Shown: one piece after another, positions 52,573-61,667 of the stretch
Numbering within the stretch: position 1 is the first letter of the stretch
How the letters are laid out: each line of letters opens with the position of its first letter
Source of the DNA: Candidatus Gracilibacteria bacterium
GTDB lineage: Bacteria > Patescibacteriota > Gracilibacteria > BD1-5 > UBA2023
Reading direction: 5' to 3'
Length of the DNA stretch: 64,000 nt
NCBI GenBank assembly: GCA_028687475.1
Contig: JAQUAB010000001.1
Location: forward strand, 248,001 to 312,000
The notes under the pieces: generated by a model
Told to the model about the DNA's origin: nothing
Databases searched by the model: none
What the model saw: only the letters and a program-made list of their open reading frames with translations
Program-made: the position numbers and the translations under genes

Positions 52573-54042
52573 ATGCGCAAGTACCTCAATCTCACATATT
52601 GGCTCCCAAAAATTCCCCTTCTTTCCCTGATTGGAATCTTTCTCCTTCCACTCATTCTGATGGAAGTCCACTATCAGACAGGACTCTTCTTTATCGCACT
52701 CTATATTTCGTATTGGACCGTGAAGGTGTTCGAGTCGTATTTCTACGTGTTGAAGTCGTATCTCAGGCTCCTGAAGATCGAGAAAGAATGCTACAAAAGC
52801 AATCCTATCATCCGAAAGTGAGGAAAACACCTCCGACATATCGTCATTGTTCCCATATATACAGAACCATACGATGTCATCGAAGAAAATGTGTTGGCAC
52901 TCCTCGCGAACGAATACATGTATCCGAGAAATGTTACTATCCTTCTCGCGACAGAATCTCGCGTTCCAACTGCCACGGAATATGCAGAACGAATCATTCG
53001 AGAACACGGGAATAAGGGAATGAAGATAGTAAATATTGTGCATCCTGATGGACTTCCTGATGAATGACGAGTGAAGTGAGCGAATATCACCTATGCGATC
53101 CAGACGTATGAATCCATGGTGCAACTCGATCCAGCACATACTTTTGTCTCGACGATTGATACGGATACGATTGTTGAAGATCGGTTTTTCTCGATTGTGA
53201 CCTATACATTTCTCACGACCGATTGTCGCGATCACGCCATATACCAATATATGCCTGTCTATTCGAACAACTGGCGTGAAGGACGATTTTTCACGCGAAT
53301 TATTGGCTTCGGGACAACGATGTGGCAGTTCTTCGAATCTCAGAATCCAGAATTCTATCGCAACTTCGCGGTCTATGGACAGTCTCTCCTCTGTCTCAAG
53401 CAAGCGAATTATTGGTCGAAAACTTCTATCGTGGAAGATGGAATGCAATACTGGAGAAGTTATTTCGGATGGCATGGAATTTTTCGTACCGTGAATACAC
53501 CAGCAATATGCAAAATGGATCTCGTCGATGAGACGAATCTCTATCGTACGGTTCGCTCCCAATACAAGCAACTTCGTCGTTGGTCGTGGGGTTGTAGTGA
53601 TGTAGAATATGTGATTCCTGCATTTTTCGATGATCCGAAGATTCCTCGTGCTGAGAAAATCCGAAAGACGATTTATCTGGTGTATAATCATCTTTTCTGG
53701 GCTGGTGGACCATTCATGCTCTTCTTCATCGGATATGTTCCAGGGATTTTCTATACTATCGATCATTCACTCGCTGCATTCACTGTTCCGATTGCCACAT
53801 CGATCATATTCACTGTACTGTTTGCGACGGTCGTATTTCCGAGTATTCTCTCGATCCATATTATGCGCCGATATACGCATTTTCGTTTTTGGGATTATCT
53901 CTATAATCTCGTCCAGTGGATAGCGGTTCCTATTCTCACGCTTACTCTTTTTTCTATTCCTGCTATCGAGAGTCAAGTTCGACTTTTCTTCGGAAAACGC
54001 ATCGATAACTTCGATACCACTCAGAAAATGACACGAAAATAA
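52573..54042 (+). CDS. Integral membrane GT2 glycosyltransferase
   Basis: 489 residues: two N-terminal helices (KIPLLSLIGIFLLPLILMEV, FFIALYISYWTVKVF), a GT-A domain with IVIVPIYTEPYDV, STIDTDTIVEDRF (DxD), EDGMQYWRSYFGW, and QYKQLRRWSWGCSDVEY, the Q-x-x-R-W motif of cellulose-synthase-like enzymes, then four C-terminal helices. Several TGA codons. Probably processive or polysaccharide chain-forming. First gene of a two- or three-gene run. Confidence 0.85.
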
Positions 54043-54044
54043 TT

Positions 54045-55334
54045 ATGATCCAATCCTATCAAGAAGAAATCCGTGCGAAACGAGTCGCTGCCAGAATATT
54101 TTGGCTCGTTGTTTTTGTATTTGCGGGATTTTTGTATTTCTTTTTTCAGGGATATTATCCGAGTGTTGACTTCCGATTGACGCATATTCTCGGAACAGAG
54201 AGCGTGAGTGGTGAAGAATGAGGCGTGACGATTCGCTCCTTCGGCATCGTGAATGTGAAGAGTATTCCCAATACGAGTTCACTCGTTCTCAACAACAATC
54301 CTTATGGAAATGATGAGAAAAAAATGGTCGATTATGGTGATTATACGCTCACCATTAGTGGCGAATGATATCTTCCTGGAGTTTTTCATTTCGCCATCAA
54401 TCGAGAAAAACCATACTACATCGATGCGATCAATCTGATGCCAACGCCAAGGTATGCTCTCTACAAAAAGGAGCTCACTCAAATATCCAAGATTGACACC
54501 AATACATGGACAGCCAATAGTGCGAGCGGAATTCTTCTTTTTGAATGAGATTTCTCCACAGGAATCCTGATCGGATCATGAAACACAACTCCAATCGGAG
54601 AATGACGTTTTCTCTCTGGGAATACGATTGTTTCGTATGATCTTTTGACACGATCTTGGGTCACAGAAGAGAATGATTCTTGGGAATCTTTCGTGAAGAA
54701 ATGTAATAATACCGTGCTCGTGAAGCATCTGATTCTTTTGTGTCCGAAAAAAGCAGAAGCCATATCGTCCGAGGGCAAACTCTTCACGGGCGTGCTCGAT
54801 ATCGAAAAACAATACATACGCACAAAACTCGGAATTATTCCATATGAAAACATGAAATTCAAGAAAAATATTTCTCTGAGTGGAATCACGATCGATCAGA
54901 ATTCTCAGTTCATCTCTATAGAAAACCAATGGTACTATACTCAGAGTGGGATACTCATATCACTCACAGGAGAAAAGAATCATATCAGAACTCCCCTAGA
55001 TACCATACGACATGTTGAACAAACCGACACCAATCTCCTTGTTTTTGGGAAAAGGTGAATCAATACTTTTCTCACATTTCTCGATGTGAATAATCCTCTA
55101 CGAACACGGACGATTCCATTTCCTGATATATCGCTCGATGAGATTAGAATCATGGAGAATCAAGGAAACCTTCTCATAAAAACACAATCTGCTCTGCTTC
55201 TTATTTATCATGGAAGTGATGAGATTCATTGGATCGTAGATGGAGAGATTCTCGCTCTCTGAGAAGATTTCACACTCTATAGAAAAGATGGAGAAATCTG
55301 GTGAGCTACATGGAAAAATCAGAAACTCAGATAA
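54045..55334 (+). CDS. Membrane-anchored exported protein, PEGA-like
   Basis: 429 residues. One N-terminal helix (RIFWLVVFVFAGFLYFFFQG), then extracellular beta-rich sequence: a PEGA-like segment VTIRSFGIVNVKSIPNTSSL, DYGDYTLTISGEGYLPGVFH, and later blade-like stretches ENQWYYTQSGILISLTGE and HVEQTDTNLLVFGKRG. Nine or so TGA codons. It starts 2 nt after the glycosyltransferase and may be its surface partner. Confidence 0.72.
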
Positions 55335-55336
55335 CT

Positions 55337-55843
55337 ATGCAACTTTTCTCTCAGACCATACCGAGTCCTATCGGAAATCTCTTTGCCATCGCGAAAGACG
55401 ATGCACTCATATTGCTCGATTTCTGTGACTCTCACGAACTCGAAGAGAAAAAACGAAATATCCAGAAATCTTTCAGTTCCACGATCCAAGAATGAGAAAA
55501 TCTGATACTTACACAAACGAAGAAAGAACTTTCAGAGTATTTCGCAGGCATTCGGAAGACTTTCTCTATTCCTCTAGAATTCTATGGAACTGATTTCCAG
55601 GAAAAATCCTGGCAAGCGCTTCGGATGATTCCCTACGGAGAAACTCGAAACTATCTCGAACAAGCAACTATGATCGGAAATCCGAAAGCCGTGCGAGCTA
55701 TCGGTGGAGCGAATCATAGAAATCCGATTATTATCATCATTCCCTGCCATCGCGTCATCGGCAAAAACAAATCCCTCACGGGATATGCATGAGGGATCGA
55801 GAGAAAAAAGTGGCTATTGGAACATGAGAGAAAATATAACTAA
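55337..55843 (+). CDS. ogt: Methylated-DNA-protein-cysteine methyltransferase
   Basis: DNA repair enzyme taking methyl groups from O6-methylguanine. MQLFSQTIPSPIGNLFAIAK, then FQEKSWQALRMIPYGETRNY, AVRAIGGANHRNP and the active-site PCHRVIGKNKSLTGYAGGIE, where the last-but-one Gly is TGA. 168 residues. ATG 55337 preferred; an in-frame ATG at 55310 exists. The end overlaps the convergent phosphatase by 4 nt. Confidence 0.94.
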
Positions 55844-56517
55844 ACATACCCTATCTTCCCTTTCCAATCGGCTGGAATCTTGTAGATGTGATGCGCATGC
55901 ACTTGCCAATACTCTTCTGATTCGAGACAATATGCGGTGAGATGCCCGCCGAAAACACATCCAGAATCGAGTCCGATAGTATTCTTTCGTATTCTGAGCC
56001 CATCGACCGCCCAATGTCCATAGATGATTTTCTTCGTTCCTGTATAGAAATCATACCACGGCTTCTCTTCGTGAAGTCGAATCAGTGTCGCAATCTCGAT
56101 CGGTGTATCGATACCATGATCTGGATGGAACCCACCATGCACAAGGATAAAATCATCCGTCTCAATAATTTTTGGAAGTGAAAGGATCCACTCACGATGT
56201 TCTGCAAGTTCTATCTGGAGATCAGAGAATTTCGGTAATGAATTCTTGATCCAAGTCTTATGTCCAGATTCGAGATGAAGCATCGCGTCTACATCGACCG
56301 CATCAGCGAATGCGAAATATTCATGATTCCCGATCACGCTCCACGTATTCGGACGATTTCTGACGAATTCCACAACTTCCCGTGACTTCGGTCACTTGTT
56401 GATAATATCCCCCGTGAAATACAGATGATCTTCATCTTGAAGTCAGATCTTCTCACAGAGTTCGAGAAGCTCATCATAACATCCATGAACATCACCGATA
56501 AAAAACGTACGTTGCAT
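55840..56517 (-). CDS. Metallophosphatase, ApaH/PrpE-like
   Basis: Calcineurin-like phosphoesterase of 225 residues: FFIGDVHGCYDELLELCEKI, FTGDIINKGPKSREVV (GD..NKGP, Gly by TGA), WSVIGNHEYFAFAD, ILVHGGFHPDH and YGHWAVDGL, IGLDSGCVFGGHLTAY. This matches symmetric Ap4A hydrolases and PP1-like phosphatases (ApaH/PrpE). Stop TAG 55840. Confidence 0.9.
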
Positions 56518-56603
56518 ATTCTTTCAGATAATGGATGAATTGTAGAATTATTTGTATTTTTTGCAAATCGGTTATACTCAAAAACATATTCTTAATACCA
56601 TAT

Positions 56604-56996
56604 ATGCCTGAAATAATTGACCGAACGCATGAAGAATCTGATTGATGGATCCAAAGCTGGGATGAATACTCAAGGCTCCTGAATCTCCATAGAGATGGAA
56701 TAACTCCACTTGCTTTCTCAGATATAAAAACTGGAGCATACCAGCTCTATGATGAAGATGGGAAGCTCTGGAAAATCCCTGAATGAATGGATCGACGTCG
56801 CTCGGATCTAGAATCACCTATTCTTGGAAAAAAATTAGCAGAAAGGGCATACTGAATTGTAGTTCATCCTCATTCTCTTGATTCTAATCTCTCAACTCTC
56901 GGGAGAATAGATACAATGAGCTTCGTTCATGAGACTCCCGAAGATGCGATGGCAGCATATGCTTTTTCACGACATTGGGTCGGTCGAGTGTGGTAA
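56604..56996 (+). CDS. Hypothetical protein (130 aa)
   Basis: Begins MPEIIDRTHEESDGWIQSWD, with DIKTGAYQLYDEDGKLWKI, SPILGKKLAERAYGIVVHPH and a C-terminal EDAMAAYAFSRHWVGRVW. Three TGA codons. Acidic, no membrane segment. No family recognised. Transcribed with the PhnA-like gene 27 nt on. Confidence 0.6.
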
Positions 56997-57023
56997 ATTA
57001 TTTTTATTATCTATTTTTATTTT

Positions 57024-57248
57024 ATGTCAGAAAATCTCGAAGTCAAAGACGCATTCGGAAACATACTCGCCTCTGGTGACACTATCCAGCTCACGAAGGA
57101 GCTCGCTGTGAAGTGAACAAAAGTCACGCTCAAAAAAGGAACGAAAGTTAAAAATATTCGTCTTACGGATGATCCAGAGGAGATCACGGCGAATATTCCT
57201 GAAGTAAAAGGACTCGTTCTCAGAACAGAATTCGTGAAAAAAGTATAA
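57024..57248 (+). CDS. PhnA/YjdM C-terminal-like protein
   Basis: 74 residues: EVKDAFGNILASGDTIQLTK, ELAVKGTKVTLKKGTKVKNI and IPEVKGLVLRTEFVKKV. This is the PhnA domain (barrel of YjdM, annotated as alkylphosphonate utilisation protein but not a phosphonate enzyme); the N-terminal zinc ribbon is lacking. The Gly of VKG is TGA. Ends before a strong terminator. Confidence 0.88.
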
Positions 57249-57257
57249 TTACTCTTC

Positions 57258-57292
57258 AAAAAAACCTCCAAATTTGGAGGTTTTTTGTTTTT
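57258..57292 (+). terminator. Terminator after PhnA-like gene
   Basis: Perfect 12-bp palindrome AAAACCTCCAAA / TTTGGAGGTTTT then TTGTTTTT. The following 277 bp (57293-57569) are AT-rich with no gene I would defend. Confidence 0.9.
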
Positions 57293-57569
57293 GGAACAAG
57301 AATTCGATATAGAAATAATCTTATAGAGACCATTTTCAGACAAAAAAAGAGAAAACAACCATATCATGATATCTTTGGAAATGAATAATTACTATAAAAT
57401 TATTTCTGTTATTTGTCATCTATTTTTTCTTGATTTTATAATTAGCACATATATAATATACGTGCTAATTCAGGAAGAAATACACTTGCCAACGGAACAA
57501 TATTTTCCACAGATTTGGTCTCAAGAACTTCTTCCGAAAATCAGCATTTATTCTCTAACTTTCCTCACT

Positions 57570-57992
57570 ATGTTCAAATGAAGAATTATTTCCCGTTCGA
57601 ATGTAAACGGGAAAGTCCACACTTTCCAGAAGGATTTTGATGACTACGATGCCTATCAAGAATTCGTCACCAAAAATCCTGAATACGACACAAACAGTCT
57701 CTTTCGGAATGCCTGGAATCCTTGGTCGACGTGGGATCGGTTTTTCACACCGACATATGCGCCAGAAAATATCCTCCCCGCCAATACCAAACATCTTCCC
57801 GAATGAATCGATCTCGAGAAATATGAAAAACGACGTGTCGAAAAGCGTCAATCAGAAGCAGAAAAGGCAGAAAAACGACATACGCTCGAACAAACAAAAT
57901 CCTATCTCGAGAGCTATCTCGCGGAAAATCCTGATGACAAAGAAGCGAAAGATGATCTCGCAAAAGTCGAAAAAGAACTCGCATCGCTTTAG
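57570..57992 (+). CDS. Charged coiled-coil hypothetical protein (140 aa)
   Basis: ATG 57570 after a pyrimidine-rich leader like those of cydB and serS. MFKGRIISRSNVNGKVHTFQ, WNPWSTWDRFFTPTYAPENI, and a C-terminal Glu/Lys coiled coil YEKRRVEKRQSEAEKAEKRH. Two TGA. The frame is open further upstream, but that part is AT-rich and untypical. Ends TAG 57990 inside a terminator stem. Confidence 0.65.
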
Positions 57993-58004
57993 TGCGAGTT
58001 TTTC
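57976..58004 (+). terminator. Terminator overlapping a stop codon
   Basis: Stem AACTCGCA / TGCGAGTT with TCGCTTTAG loop, then TTTT; the loop contains the TAG stop of the preceding gene. Confidence 0.8.
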
Positions 58005-58061
58005 AAGTTCTCTTAAACTCAGTAAAATATATTCTGAACATTATTTCTTAATTTCTTTTTT

Positions 58062-58682
58062 ATGACTACAGAAAATACATCTCCAGAAGAAGTACAGGAG
58101 AAACCAGAAACCCCCACTGCAAATACAAAAAAATGGTACCATACATCATGGAAATCCGTATCTTCGCTCCATCCTGCTTGGTATATCTCCATCGGACTTA
58201 CACTCCTTCTCGCGAGTCTCATAGTACATTACGAATACCGAGAATATCGTACCAGCTCTTTTGGCTGATTCGCGAACTATGGGCGATATGATCACTCTAT
58301 GAATCATTCGAATCGCTTCGAAAATACTGATAATTATGAGAGATATCCTTGGGATATGTTCGATCGACAGATGGAATATATGGAACGCCGACACAATCGG
58401 ATGATGCGACAGATGGGTGATATGATGCAAAATATTCCTCCTCAAGGCAATGGACAATACACTGGATTCCGTAGTGTGAACAATTCCAATATGAACTATT
58501 CATTCAACTCCAATAATGGAAAAGTGAATGGAACTATCACCACGACTGGAAGTGGTGGATTCGGGAATATGAGACCTTCTATCGAAAAACTCGGATACAG
58601 TGTCACTGGAAATACTGGCGCACTCACTATCAGCGGCACAACCGATAAACTTCCTGAACTCATGAATCTCATCGAGAAATAA
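58062..58682 (+). CDS. Membrane protein with Met/Asn-rich region (206 aa)
   Basis: One helix (WYISIGLTLLLASLIVHY) after an acidic N terminus, then a Met/Arg-rich segment (MEYMERRHNRMMRQMGDMMQ) and a Gly/Asn/Ser-rich part with SGGFGNMRPS and a C-terminal domain ALTISGTTDKLPELMNLIEK. One TGA. No family recognised; possibly a metal-handling exported domain given the Met/His content. Confidence 0.65.
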
Positions 58683-58684
58683 CA

Positions 58685-58717
58685 AATAATCCTCTCAATT
58701 TTGGGAGGATTATTTTT
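58685..58717. terminator. Bidirectional terminator
   Basis: Stem AATAATCCTC / GAGGATTATT with 10-nt loop and T-run; lies between convergent genes. Confidence 0.85.
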
Positions 58718-59254
58718 GGTTCTGCAGTAGAATATGGTAAATCTCACTTCCTTTTCATCCGTCTCATCTTGGAGTATACCACCGAACTTCAGTGCGAGTT
58801 TTCGACTCGCTTCATTCCTCGGATCGAGTGCATGCCTGAGAAATCGATATCTGATATTCTCTTGTGCCCAATTAATCAAGGCTACATATACTTCTGTAGC
58901 ATATCATTTCCCGTGCTCATCGGTACGAATCCAGAGTCAGATATTCATCCGATGTTCTTCCATGCGATTGAGTCCCACACACCCAATAAATCGATTGGTA
59001 TTTTTTTCGAGAATAAATAACTCCAACACTTTCTTTTCCTCTATATCTTGCATAACTTTCTGAAGGAATTTAATTTCCTGTTCATAATTCGGGAGAAACG
59101 GGCTCACAAAAAAATCCTTATTCACCTTGCAAAACTCTTCTGTGAGTTCATGAATATCCACTCTTCCATCGAGCGAGAATGGAACAAGTACATATCTCTT
59201 AGTTTCGATGCGGACAGTGGTGAGGTTGAGATGGGGATTGAGGAGGAAGGACAT
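58710..59254 (-). pseudogene. GNAT acetyltransferase with a frameshift
   Basis: RimJ/RimL-type GNAT: VRIETKRYVLVPFSLDGRVD, NRFIGCVGLNRMEEHRMNIG with Gly by TGA, and NEASRKLALKFGGILQDETD. After DETDEK the frame runs without a stop through the terminator and antisense into the neighbour. One base inserted in the A4 run (58753-58756) gives DETDEKGSEIYHILLQNQK and TAA 58710, ending in the terminator stem like other genes here. So a single-base deletion or an assembly error; an 181-residue protein otherwise. Confidence 0.75.
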
Positions 59255-59263
59255 TATTTTCGA

Positions 59264-59461
59264 TTACAAACCACAAGCCTCCTGATGCATTTGTTTTTGA
59301 CGGTTAATTTGAATAGAAGACATGAGCATGTTATAAGCCCTTCTTCATGTGGATGTACAAAGAGGCTTAACACATCACTCTCATCTCGATCCTATATTAT
59401 CTCAGAGATGTTTGAATTCAGCATCTTGCAACCATGCAGCTTTTATATCAGAGAAAGGCAT
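59264..59461 (-). CDS. Possible small ORF in a gene-poor stretch
   Basis: With TGA = Gly a 65-codon frame runs from MPFSDIKAAWLQDAEFKHLG to MHQEACGL and TAA, with four TGA codons. A degraded second copy of its ends lies at 59508-59545 (accacaagctcgcag..catttgttttt) and 59660-59690 (gcagcttgtaata). I see no family. The remainder of 59462-59704 holds nothing else. Likely relict. Confidence 0.3.
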
Positions 59462-59704
59462 AAAAAAAGTTATAAAGTAATTGGTTTTGTATAATGGTAG
59501 ATTTATTAAGAAAATTATAAACCACAAGCTCGCAGTACCATTTGTTTTTTTGTGTCCAATATAATCAGAGAACCTGGTATTGATTCTAATTATGTATATC
59601 TAGGGATATAGTATCAATCTTCGGTCATAAAACTTCGAATCCTGAGTGTGGAACCCATGCATCCAATGCAGCTTGTAATATTTCCATAATTATAGTACTA
59701 AAAA

Positions 59705-60967
59705 TTAAATTGTTTCTCTTCCTCCCATAAACGGTCTGAGCACTTCTGGAATCGTCACAGTCATATCCTCATTCTGATAGTTCTCGATGATGGCGATGAG
59801 ACAGCGAGAGAACGCAATCACGGTACCATTGAGTGTGTGGACGTAGTCGAGATTACCTTCGGCGTTGCGGTAGCGGATACCGAGACGGCGAGACTGGAAC
59901 GAACCAACATTGGAACAGCTCGTCACCTCACGGAACTTGTCCTGCGCTGGCATCCATGCCTCGAGGTCGTACTTTTTCATGGCAGGATTTCCGAGGTCTC
60001 CAGAACACACATTGAGCTTCTGGTATGGGATACCGAGAGATTGCCAGATGGATTCCTCCAGAGCCACCATCTCATTGTGAACACTCGCAGAATCCTCAGG
60101 TTTTGCGAAACAGACCATCTCGATCTTGTCGAACTGGTGTCCGCGGAGGATACCTTTCATATCCTTCCCGTACGTTCCTGCCTCGCGACGGAAACATGCA
60201 GAATATCCGACGTATTTGATAGTGTTTTCTACATCGATAATCTCATTCCCATGATAGCTCGTGAGAGGAACTTCGCTCGTTCCGATGAGGAAGAGGTCGT
60301 CTTCACCTGGATTCACCTCATATATCTGTGATCGGTCAGCCGGGAAGAATCCTGTTCCATACATGGCAGGTTCGCGCACGAGATATGGAGGGATAACTGG
60401 CATGAATCCCTTTTTTACCATCTCGTTCATGACATATTGCATGATAGCGAACTGGAGGAGAACGAGATCACCCTTGAGGTACCAAAAACGTGCACCAGAG
60501 ACTTCGGCACCCTTTTCGATATCAATCCATTCGCGAGCTTCTCCGATCTCATAATGAGCCTTCGGTGCGAAGTCGAACTTGCGTGGAGTTCCGAAAGTTG
60601 ACTCAACCACGTTTCCAGAATCATCTGGACCGATGGCAGCCGTCGGATCGAGGAAGTTCGGAAGTGATGCAAGCATGAGCTTGTATTCCTCTTCTGTCTC
60701 AGCGAGATTCGTTTCCATTTCTTTGATTTTGTCGCCTACTTCTTTCATCTCAGCGATTTTTTCCTGTTTCTCGGTTGCATCCTTGAGAGCGGAGATTTCT
60801 TTCGATACCTTGTTGCGAACCGCTTGAAGGGTCTCGACTTCTTGTTGCTTGGCAAGTCGCTCCTCGTCTACAGCGATGAGACGGTCGAGGTCGAACTTGA
60901 GATTGCGATTCGCGATACTATCACGGATAAGTTCAGGATTGGTGCGGAGGATTTTGATGTCGATCAT
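59705..60967 (-). CDS. serS: Seryl-tRNA synthetase
   Basis: Charges tRNA-Ser. Coiled-coil arm at residues 30-100 (ERLAKQQEVETLQAVRNKVS), class II motif 2 ACFRREAGTYGKDMKGILRG near 265 with HQFDKIEMVCF, and motif 3 LNGTVIAFSRCLIAIIENYQ near 385. 420 residues and no TGA at all, in contrast to accessory genes. ATG 60967. Confidence 0.96.
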   Translation of the reverse strand: MIDIKILRTNPELIRDSIANRNLKFDLDRLIAVDEERLAKQQEVETLQAVRNKVSKEISALKDATEKQEKIAEMKEVGDKIKEMETNLAETEEEYKLMLASLPNFLDPTAAIGPDDSGNVVESTFGTPRKFDFAPKAHYEIGEAREWIDIEKGAEVSGARFWYLKGDLVLLQFAIMQYVMNEMVKKGFMPVIPPYLVREPAMYGTGFFPADRSQIYEVNPGEDDLFLIGTSEVPLTSYHGNEIIDVENTIKYVGYSACFRREAGTYGKDMKGILRGHQFDKIEMVCFAKPEDSASVHNEMVALEESIWQSLGIPYQKLNVCSGDLGNPAMKKYDLEAWMPAQDKFREVTSCSNVGSFQSRRLGIRYRNAEGNLDYVHTLNGTVIAFSRCLIAIIENYQNEDMTVTIPEVLRPFMGGRETI

Positions 60968-61015
60968 TGGATGAGAATTTAGAGATTATTTATGAGGGAT
61001 TACAAGGAATTCTTT

Positions 61016-61131
61016 GTTTTGTCATACCGCAGGTATCCCTTCCAAAAAATCTTAAGAGATTTTGGTTGTATATCTCTCATAAATTGCAGGAAAAAGGAAT
61101 TCCTCCATTGCATTACGGAATGACAAAAAAG
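61016..61131. repeat. Composite REP element between serS and next gene
   Basis: Outer arms ttttgtcat and atgacaaaa, inner hairpins, a central aatcttaagagattttgg and a gaaaaaggaattcc unit. Same layout as 38491-38612 and 63369-63452. The stretch 60968-61241 holds no gene. Confidence 0.82.
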
Positions 61132-61241
61132 AAAACTGCTCTGTAACTTGATGCTGATTATAGAAAGAAGCCAAGAAAATTCAATTTTTTCGGTATATTT
61201 CGTTTTTTGCATTTCTTGTATCAATATGCTAGTATTATTCT

Positions 61242-61505
61242 ATGATTCTCCACCGACTCTTTCATCACAAACCAACTCCTCGTGATATCTGGCGCCAACG
61301 ACTGGAAGCATTTTTCGTTGGTGCAGCAGTGATTCTTTTCTGGCGAGGCGTATGGAATCTCGCAGATCACTATCTTTTTCCGAGTAATCCGAATATTTCT
61401 GCATTCGCATCACTCGTTATCGGGATGGGCATTCTCATACTATCGCGTCGATTCGTGAATGAATTCATCGATGATGCCGTCGAGGAAGCTGAGAGATTTG
61501 AATAA
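61242..61505 (+). CDS. Small membrane protein (87 aa)
   Basis: MILHRLFHHKPTPRDIWRQR, helix AFFVGAAVILFWRGVWNLAD, second helix FASLVIGMGILILSRRFV and an acidic tail. No TGA. Two-helix inner membrane protein; family not recognised. Followed by a terminator. Confidence 0.7.
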   Translation: MILHRLFHHKPTPRDIWRQRLEAFFVGAAVILFWRGVWNLADHYLFPSNPNISAFASLVIGMGILILSRRFVNEFIDDAVEEAERFE

Positions 61506-61518
61506 TTTTCTATAACGC

Positions 61519-61550
61519 AAAATCTCCTGAATTGTCAGGGGATTTTTTTG
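61519..61550 (+). terminator. Terminator
   Basis: Stem AATCTCCTGA / TCAGGGGATT (one G-U pair) then TTTTTTT. Confidence 0.85.
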
Positions 61551-61667
61551 TTTTTTCCCACATTTTTCATATAGTAGCACTCGTAATAGAATGAAAAGCG
61601 TAAATTCCCATTTTTTGGATTTCTGTGATTTTTCATTATTCATTTTTAATTATTAATTTGCGAAGCA

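Noticed and set aside
52558-53766. 402-codon minus-strand frame
   Set aside because: Antisense to the membrane GT2 gene with a full set of GT motifs; no family features of its own.
57366-57569. N-terminal extension of the coiled-coil protein at 57570
   Set aside because: AT-rich, hydrophobic and low-complexity unlike the rest; the pyrimidine leader and ATG at 57570 fit better.
58496-59254. GNAT as a 252-residue protein reading through the terminator
   Set aside because: The tail would run antisense through the neighbour; a one-base shift restores a family-like C terminus and a stop in the terminator.
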